Both the position numbers and the translations under genes were made by a program. DNA of 64,000 nt from Muraenolepis orangiensis (Eukaryota > Chordata > Actinopteri > Gadiformes > Muraenolepididae): assembly GCA_027704905.1 (NCBI GenBank), contig CM051005.1, forward strand, positions 30,700,505 through 30,764,504. Reading direction: 5' to 3'. Shown here one piece after another: positions 57,561 to 64,000 of this stretch. Position 1 is the first letter of the stretch. Every line of letters starts with the position of its first letter. The notes under the pieces were generated by a model. It was given only the letters and a program-made list of their open reading frames with translations, made no database searches and was not told the origin of the DNA.

Positions 57561-57960
57561 GTGCCCCTCTAACCAGTGCCTCCATTCCTCAAGTGCCGCT
57601 TTAACTGCTAACAGTTCTTTATTCCCCACATCATAGTTTCTTTCAGCTGCTGTCAACATACCGACAGGTAGGCACATGGGTGCATCTTGTTGTCTTCCAC
57701 GGATCTTTGAGACAACACCGCCCCAATCCCCTCATTCGAAACATCAACCTCGACCACAAACTGGCACTGGGGATCCGGAATGGTGAGTATGGAGGCTGTG
57801 GGGAATCTTTCTTTAAGGCGCTGGAAAGCAACGTCATCCTGCGGAGTACATTTGAAGGGAACCTTTGAGGAAGTAACAACATGCTGAGGGGCAGCAACAG
57901 AACTGTTTCTAATAAACTTCCTATAGAAGTTTGCAAATCCTTAAAACTGCTGAACCTTCT
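57561..57960 (-). pseudogene. Gypsy reverse transcriptase end and RNase H start
   Basis: Minus-strand segments in shifting frames include NFYRKFI near 57920, PFKCTPQDDVAFQRLKE near 57840, DPQCQFVVEVDVSNEGIGAV near 57755 (RNase H-type VEVDAS block), LSQRS near 57715, and RNYDVGNKELLAVKAALEEW near 57590. All are standard gypsy blocks in the right order. The segment ends at 57561 with the tryptophan/leucine-rich WRHWLEG block. Confidence 0.82.
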
Positions 57961-57965
57961 ATATC

Positions 57966-58317
57966 TCTCAGTATGAGGATAACTAACTATCAGAGAAATG
58001 CCGCAACTAAGGTTGTCAGAAAGTAAAATCACGGAAACGGAAAATCACTCACAGAATGAGGAACAAAACTTACTAGAACAAAATCTCGGGAGCATGAATC
58101 GGGCTTGAAACAAGAGGAAACGCTGGTACGCTGGCTACTGACATCAAGACAGGACAAGACCGCCTGGCAGAAGACAAGAGGAAACTGGAGAATTTAAACA
58201 TGAACACACACACAAGGATAGGGAGTCAAGGGACCTGGAATGAGACACACAAGGTGAGTACCAAAATAAAACAGGAAGTGGGAGAAAGACAAAAATTACT
58301 TAACAAAACATGAAACA
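57966..58317 (-). mobile_element. Gypsy LTR copy, minus
   Basis: Shares ctcagtatgagga and the agggagtcaagggacctgg to aaacatgaaaca part with the LTR fragment at 43690-43957. The terminus read on the minus strand is tgtttcatgttttgtt. It probably belongs to the same element as the gypsy coding relic to its left. Confidence 0.6.
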
Positions 58318-59204
58318 TGAGTATTTTTGGTGAAAAACCCTTTTGCAATCTCCTGGGAATACCCTTTTGTCAATCGCCGCAAACTCATTTTTTGTTACTT
58401 TTTTTGGATTTTCGATTTGGATTTTGCCCTGGATGTTTTTGTGTTGGTTTGGACTTCAGCCTTTTCCCCGCTGCACATAATACAACACCCCCTTGTTGGA
58501 ATTCCATTTTGCACACACGTAAGTCACTTTACACATGGCATCATTACTTCCATAATTTTCACAAACATAGTTGACAGTTCACACCTCATATCTGTTTATT
58601 CCTTGGTGCACCATAGATACAGTTTTCTACCCGAGACAATAATGACGCCTACGGGTTATAAGCTCCTTTTTGCCTCTGACTCTGTCTGTACTACCAAAGG
58701 GTTCCATCAGCTACAATCCGTGTGGCACAACAGACAGGGTTAGTCAGAAAGGCCCTGACCTGGAGGTAGTCCTACAGCTTAATGGATGAGACTCAACCCT
58801 CATACTGTGTGGTTCTGGGTCAAACATGTAAATGATGAATGACATCAACCTGAATAAGTCACGTTCTGTCACAGTTCGGTCACATGACTTTAGTTGTTAT
58901 GTGAAGTTATCTCAACGACTCTGAAATAGTAAAACCCTACACTACTTTAGTAGTGTACTGATTGTAGCTTCACTTCCTCCAAAAGTAAGGGAAACAAAGT
59001 GGCAATTTTATCTTAATAATTCATCCTCTTTTATCCACAAGCTAATGTGGATAATCGCTCCATTGTAGTTCACAAGAAACAAAGCCCTGGGCCGGACTTC
59101 AGGGGAAATCAAAACTCATGTCTACACATTTATGTTAATAAAAAATCTTGGAGGGCTTTGTTCACTGTTTTGTGTCACTGAGGTTAGGAAACTATTACTA
59201 AGTG
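58318..59204. other. No recognised gene
   Basis: A 138-codon plus frame (58327-58743) has no domain I can place. Nothing else. Confidence 0.4.
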
Positions 59205-59238
59205 TATGTTTGTGTGTGCGTTTGTGTGTGTGAGTGTG

Positions 59239-59306
<68 letters not shown>

Positions 59307-59334
59307 TGTGTGCATACGTGCTTGCATGCGTGTG

Positions 59335-59398
<64 letters not shown>

Positions 59399-59539
59399 TG
59401 TGTGCATACGTGCTTGCGTGCGTGCGAGCGTGTGTGTGTGCGCGCGCATGTGCGTGTGTGTGCATGTCTGTGTGAGTGTGTGTCTGTGTGAGTGTGTGTC
59501 TGTGTGAGTGTGTGTCTGTGTGAGTGTGTGTCTGTGTGT
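59205..59539. repeat. (GT)n microsatellite with two ~115-bp blocks
   Basis: GT runs separated by the phrase gtgcttgtgtgcatacgtgc, which occurs twice (59302 and 59394), so a GT block and this phrase were duplicated. The end has a (gtgtgtctgtgtga)n tract of five units. Confidence 0.95.
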
Positions 59540-60579
59540 CCGGCTCATTAAAGTTCATTCAATTCAAAGAATGTGTGTTCTGGCAGGAGAGGAAATTGGG
59601 TCTGGACGGAGCTCAACTCTTCAGAACATTAGGGACTTGAAGCACTAATGGTGTCTGGGACTACAAATACAAGTGTTGGTTCTGTAGCCCTGGAAAACCA
59701 ATAGGAATGTGGTGGTCCAAGTACAAAAGCACCAACAGGCCTATCTGTGTCCCCGTCTGAGTCCATGAAGGATACAGGGTTGTGTGTGTGCATATTTTAA
59801 CCATGAATACCATTTCTGTCTTAAAGACGGCTAATATTACCTAACCATTCAACACCAGTGACGCCGCCTTCTCATTATCTTGGTTGGTTGAGAATATATT
59901 AGGACCAGATAAGAGATTAGTAGAATATGTAAGAGCATTTAAACCAGCTTAAATGATTTAGTGGATTGAGCGGACATTCAGGCCTTAATGTCCACTGGAG
60001 CCTCTATTCCTGTTAACTCTGAACTGGATGTCTCTTCTCCTGGTCCACCTGGCCAGCCTCTGAGGAAGCACAGACTACAGGGATTGCGTTGATGTTCCAT
60101 GTACTTTGTGTATATATATATATTAAGTCCCCAAGCCACATGTGACACGTTTCTACACCGTTGACAAGTGTTGCATTTCACGCACCTATGACTGAGGCAC
60201 GATGGATTCCCCGAACCAATCATGGAAGCAATGCCCTGATTGGCATCACCAGATCACCGTCCATCAGAAATTCAACGCACGCCGCTTTAAAGTTGTAGGG
60301 CATATTCTCAGTCTCAATATTTCACCCAAAACAATACACCTACATCGATGGACACCTTATTATGCAATAGGTGGAACAGAAAATCAATATTATAGAAAAT
60401 CATAAATAATACCAATTAAATTACATATTATATTATTATTGTGTTTTATTTTAGGACAATGTGTTATTTTGGCTTCCTGGAAGCCAGAATAGGTGTGCCT
60501 CTTGAGTCACTAGCTACTCCTGATTCTTGGAACCACTGGCTTGGATGGTTAAGCAGCCTGTTTTGTGCGGTGGTTTCAG
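59540..60579. other. No recognised gene; upstream flank of the candidate exon
   Basis: Unique-looking DNA. The last bases (ttttgtgcggtggtttcag) form a pyrimidine-rich splice acceptor for the exon at 60580. Confidence 0.5.
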
Positions 60580-60783
60580 CGTCCGACGTGGTGGGGTTTG
60601 ACGGCAGCAGCGGCCTGTCGTACCACTGGAGCCCCGGGCCGAGGCAGAGGGCCAAGGAGAGCATCTCCCTGAAGTTCAAAACCCTGAAGAACTCCGGGAC
60701 CCTGCTGCATGCCCAGGGCCCCGAGGAGCGCAGCCTGACCCTGGAGCTGAAGAGGGGGAAGCTGCGGCTGCTGCTCAGACAAG
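60580..60783 (+). CDS. Laminin-G-like domain exon of an unidentified host gene
   Basis: A 204-bp segment with an acceptor (ggtttcag) before it and a donor (aag|gtacac) after it. Its 68 codons read SDVVGFDGSSGLSYHWSPG, then AKESISLKFKTLKNSGTLLH and SLTLELKRGKLRLLLRQ. A glycine-rich start, the pattern SxKFKTxxxxGTLLxxxG and then LxLELxxGxLRxxL is the first half of a laminin G/LNS domain, as in neurexin, CNTNAP, CELSR and Fat proteins, which act in cell-surface adhesion. Both introns are phase 1, the usual phase for extracellular modules. GC content is higher than in its surroundings. No partner exon is seen in the window, so the gene would have large introns. I cannot name the gene. Confidence 0.65.
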
Positions 60784-61446
60784 GTACACGTCTTCACTAT
60801 ACCACACGCTGCTGGATTTGCTCTGGATTTATTTATGTAGTTATTACTGTACTTATTTATTCATTTACTTGGGTTTTCTTACCAGTATGATGCATAATCA
60901 ACTTGTCTTGTTACATTTTGAAGACGGTGGTTTTGTTTTTGTCTTAAATAAAGGATTGTTCCACGCTGGTGACATGTTTGGTGTCAGATTTTCCTCATCA
61001 TTTCAAGGCATTTTCAGTTTGTGACAGCGTGTATGTCGTGGAAAAGTGTTATTTTAGTGTGTGACTCTCTGGTTATTAAGTATTTTCTATAAGAGGGGGC
61101 AGCTTGATGGCTCTCCCTGTGTGTCTGTCACCATGGAGGCAAAAAGGTGTTGTCCTGACCCTGGTTCCATTCCAGCCTGAGGCCATGTTTTGCATGACTT
61201 TCCCTTTCTCTCTCTCGGTCCACTTTCCTGTCCATATTTACTGTTTTGTCCTTAAATGGCTGTTGGTTTCTAGTTTTTGCGATATCTAAAAAGACACAAA
61301 GGCCTGTGTAGCAGTGAACCCTGCCAGCTGCCACCCTGGTGGCATTTCTGGGCACCTCCGACTCACAGGACACAGGTGAACGTTATAGAAGGCGGTTTAT
61401 TGGAGCGTTGACAAGACGTCAAAGCCAGAGCAGGTGGCCACTGCCG
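60784..61446. other. Presumed intron, no recognised gene
   Basis: Sequence after the donor shows stops in all frames and no second laminin-G exon. Confidence 0.5.
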
Positions 61447-61572
61447 ACATGTCGTGTGGTGATGGCTGGTTTAACCTGTAGGCCTTGATTACCAAGGACC
61501 CACAGATGTGCAGCCTCACCAGCCATAGAGTAATGAGAGGCCAGGTGAGGCCAGGTGAGGCTGCGTAAACCT
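61447..61572 (-). repeat. Foldback/MITE-like dispersed repeat, copy 2
   Basis: Reverse-complement relative of 2733-2836. It contains ccttgattaccaaggaccca, gcagcctcaccagcc and a gaggccaggt duplication (61540-61560), absent in copy 1. Confidence 0.55.
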
Positions 61573-63356
61573 TTGAAGGTATTTCTATTCATGTTAAGCT
61601 AGACAGATATTATACAAACATACGGTAGGATACTACATAGATTACATGTATCGAAAATAGTCTAACCTCACAATGCTGCCTGAACAGTTTCTTATCCTCA
61701 TTATTTGGTGTCCCTATTATAGATAACCATATGTGCCATATGCATAAATTGCACACAAAACATACAGGCCTATAGATCTCAGAAGGAACTAACATTATCT
61801 GAACCGCTAAAACGTGCAAGAGTGTGACATGCTTTGATGGTGCAGACATACCCACCCCAGTGAGGACACACCTTAACCTGGCTGTCCTGCTTTGTTATAG
61901 CAGAACTTTAACTTAAATCTCTAAAATCTGATTTGTAAGACTACCCCCAACCAAGCTCTGCCTATTTTGGCGTCGGACCATGACAGCACTTGGTGTGGGG
62001 TGGTTATATATCCTTTGTATATATTTGGTGTTATTGGCAAGGGGTGTGCTAAAGTATTCCTTTTAGTTATTACATGTCTTTATTTGTGCACCGTGTGCTT
62101 AAGTGTTTTATTTATTTATTTGGTTTGAGAGATTGGTGTGCTGAAATATTTATTTATTTTCTTTTACTTTTCTCTTTTTATATTTGCTCTTTATTTGCAT
62201 GCCACTGGTTTGGAGATACAGGGCTAACTTCGACGTTAGACCGACAGACAGTAGAATACACTTAAGAGTAAACTTAAGGTGGCCACATTTTCCCATCGCA
62301 GACCAAATTCCCGCATTGTGGCAAACTTTTAGGTCCTAGTCCACCGTCGGTAGTCTGTGGTCACTCAGTGGGACAGATTCACAGACAGCTTACAACGTGT
62401 GATCGGAAGCTCCGACAAATTTCTTGCAGTGTCAAGAAAATTTGAGTCACTACCATGACGATAAAGTCCGGTGACTGACCAATAGGAACACAGGGGCGGA
62501 GTTTGCGCTGGCTCGGTCCCGGGACGTAGTGACTCGTTAACGTTAAAATAATCAACTGCACAATCACATCGTTAGGTTGGACCAAAAAAATGACCTTAAT
62601 CTCTTTGGAGAACCTTCTTCCAATCCAGGAACCGGGTCCAAATCCTTGTTATTTTCTTCTTCTTGTTTTTCTCCATACAAAACATTACCACGATCACAAC
62701 AGCTTGCTGTTAATCCATGATTGAAACTAGCCTAGCGCTACAAAGGCCTTATTTCTGTTGCCATTACGTCTCGTGGACGCCTCACGGTCATCGGAAAATT
62801 ATGCAAATCTTGGTCGATGCCTCGCTACACATTCCCACAGTGTGACATCATAAAAAGTATTGTGTAGGACTCATTCTTTCCCACAGGCTGTGGCAGCCTT
62901 TACATTAGACTGACACACATTCGAATTAGAGATGAAGAGAGATGATGAGAATTCCTTCCTGGGACACGGTTCACTTGATTCAGTTACTAATGGATCCATG
63001 AGTCGTTTGGAAGTGTCACTTCCGGTGTGTCACTTCCGGTTTGCATTAAATTGATCTGAAACACTTCCCGTTATGCAAAAAATATATATAATGTTTACAC
63101 TTAATAAATACGCTACTGTTAAGCCGTAAGCTCAATATCACCAATAAATCATGAGAAATAATATTTGTTATTGAATAGAATACTTTATCTTGGCAACATT
63201 GTAGGCATACCTAGGCTCATTTAATCAAATACAGCTCATCACATAGCCTAGTATGCACTTTAAAAACATTAATATTTAAAAAATATAAAAAATATAAAAA
63301 TATTTTGTCAGTTGTATTTATTTTTTAAAAGAAGAGCAAATGCAATAACAAAACAA
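61573..63356. other. No recognised gene
   Basis: Frames below 85 codons. A gtgtcacttccggt direct repeat occurs at 63016-63042. Nothing else supportable. Confidence 0.5.
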
Positions 63357-63357
63357 C

Positions 63358-63397
<40 letters not shown>
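63357..63397. repeat. (AAT)n microsatellite
   Basis: About 13 AAT triplets. Confidence 0.95.
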
Positions 63398-63401
<4 letters not shown>

Positions 63402-63447
63402 TTATAATTACAAATGTCGACTCCTGTTCCCACCCGTAGTTTGGTTT

Positions 63448-63467
63448 GTGATTCGTTCACGAATCAC
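63448..63467. repeat. 20-bp palindrome
   Basis: gtgattcgttcacgaatcac: nine-base arms gtgattcgt / acgaatcac around a 2-base centre. It may be part of a dispersed repeat. Confidence 0.8.
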
Positions 63468-63469
63468 AG

Positions 63470-63625
63470 CAGATGAAGGCACCAGACCCCTGCACTGCTC
63501 CCCAGGCGCTGTATATAGAAATGCTGCCAACTGCTCCTAATACTAGGATGGGTTAAATGCAGAGAAACTCATTTCACTGTGTGTGTACATGTATGTGACC
63601 AATAAGAGGATTCAATCCTCCAGAA
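63470..63625 (+). mobile_element. SINE-like retroposon end, plus
   Basis: Relative of 27350-27470: ctgctcctaatactaggatg, ggttaaatgcagagaaact and tgtacatgtatgtgaccaat, followed by aagagg attcaatcctcc. Family not assigned. Confidence 0.55.
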
Positions 63626-64000
63626 TAAAATGAAGTGTTAGGCCTATATATTGTACAATTTGATGTTGTATATAGTATATACTACAGTCAGAACACATGT
63701 CTATTTCACATTGGTGCTATCATGACTGACAGTGGTTCTGGGTGGCGGTTATGAGGACCTCGGTTTGCTGTGGCCTTGGCCGGGTGGTGTGGATCCATCT
63801 GAACAACCAAGTACAGACAGTACCAACAGTCTGCAGGGTTAAACCTCAGTGGGCCCATCACTGGTCCATCTTGGTGAGCGACACACAGCACTGAGCCCCC
63901 GGGTACGTCGTGTGGTGTGTTTGTCAGTTCTACCCAGCGACATGTGGGTTTCCTTGGGGAGTTCCAGCCTCCCCCTGAACCCAAGAGATGGACTCCAGGC
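63626..64000. other. No recognised gene
   Basis: A 92-codon minus frame (63706-63984) shows no domain, and the plus strand does not continue the laminin-G exon. The window ends here. Confidence 0.45.

Larger units (their letters stand above)
56385..58317 (-). mobile_element. Ty3/gypsy element, defective, split by a tRNA block
   Basis: Reading the minus strand: LTR-like sequence (58317-57966), then reverse transcriptase/RNase H connection (about 57960-57561), an unrelated 670-bp block with tRNA sequences, then RNase H (56890-56760) and the integrase zinc finger and core start (56629-56396). Gag, protease and most of the reverse transcriptase are missing, so the LTR lies directly against the late reverse transcriptase. 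The right end is cut at 56385 by LINE sequence. Confidence 0.8.

Noticed and set aside
63706..63984. Minus-strand 92-codon frame as a gene or second exon
   Set aside because: No domain, no convincing splice sites, and the opposite strand to the laminin-G-like exon.

Overview
The window looks like non-model teleost (ray-finned fish) nuclear DNA, intronic or intergenic. It has very long CA/GT, GA/TC and TA microsatellites, several minisatellites, and a mix of non-LTR retrotransposons (L2-like, Rex/CR1-like and RTE-like), Ty3/gypsy and BEL/Pao LTR elements, hAT DNA transposons and tRNA-derived SINE pieces. No bacterial operon, CRISPR array, plasmid or viral genome is visible. Nearly all long reading frames come from mobile elements or from simple repeats read as protein. 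The only good candidate for host coding sequence is one 204-bp exon at 60580-60783 that encodes part of a laminin-G-like domain.

Layout: 0-6 kb holds microsatellites and a 26-bp minisatellite (2924-3591). The minisatellite is split by a 2.2-kb hAT element with a near-perfect 8-bp target duplication and is resumed at 5811. 7.4-16 kb is a nest of elements: a solo LTR (7459-7879, 5-bp duplication), the front end of a ZMYM1-like hAT (8045-8840), an antisense L2-like LINE (8900-13690) cut open in its reverse transcriptase by a related, internally deleted LTR element (9476-12224, 5-bp duplication), then further antisense LINE pieces (13694-14990), a 35-bp tandem array and an antisense esterase-like ORF1 fragment. 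16.5-17.8 kb is a sense RTE-like LINE. 20.9-22.3 kb has a LINE endonuclease and a gypsy integrase. 23.6-24.8 kb is a second 26-bp minisatellite. 25-34.9 kb is dominated by LINE 3' ends with distinctive pentamer or heptamer tails, including the best-preserved reverse transcriptase of the window (32925-34187, minus).

35-53 kb is mostly simple and tandem repeats with short LINE fragments. It also contains a second hAT (43273-44623) inside a degenerate ATCTTATC-rich array, part of which was later tandemly duplicated together with the hAT end. 54-58.3 kb holds a BEL/Pao reverse transcriptase scrap, a LINE 5' half, and an antisense gypsy element whose RNase H region is split by a 670-bp block of tRNA sequence (Tyr, Arg, Tyr). 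58.3-64 kb is largely unrecognised apart from a GT array, the laminin-G-like exon and two short dispersed repeats that have inverted partners at 2.7 kb and 27.4 kb.

The host genes do not form a pathway here. The window is best read as a layered record of insertions, deletions and repeat turnover. I found no convincing new biological system. The most unusual items are the tRNA block inside a gypsy element, the LTR family with a variable number of internal tandem units, the octapeptide-repeat frame of that element, and two hAT insertions into tandem arrays.
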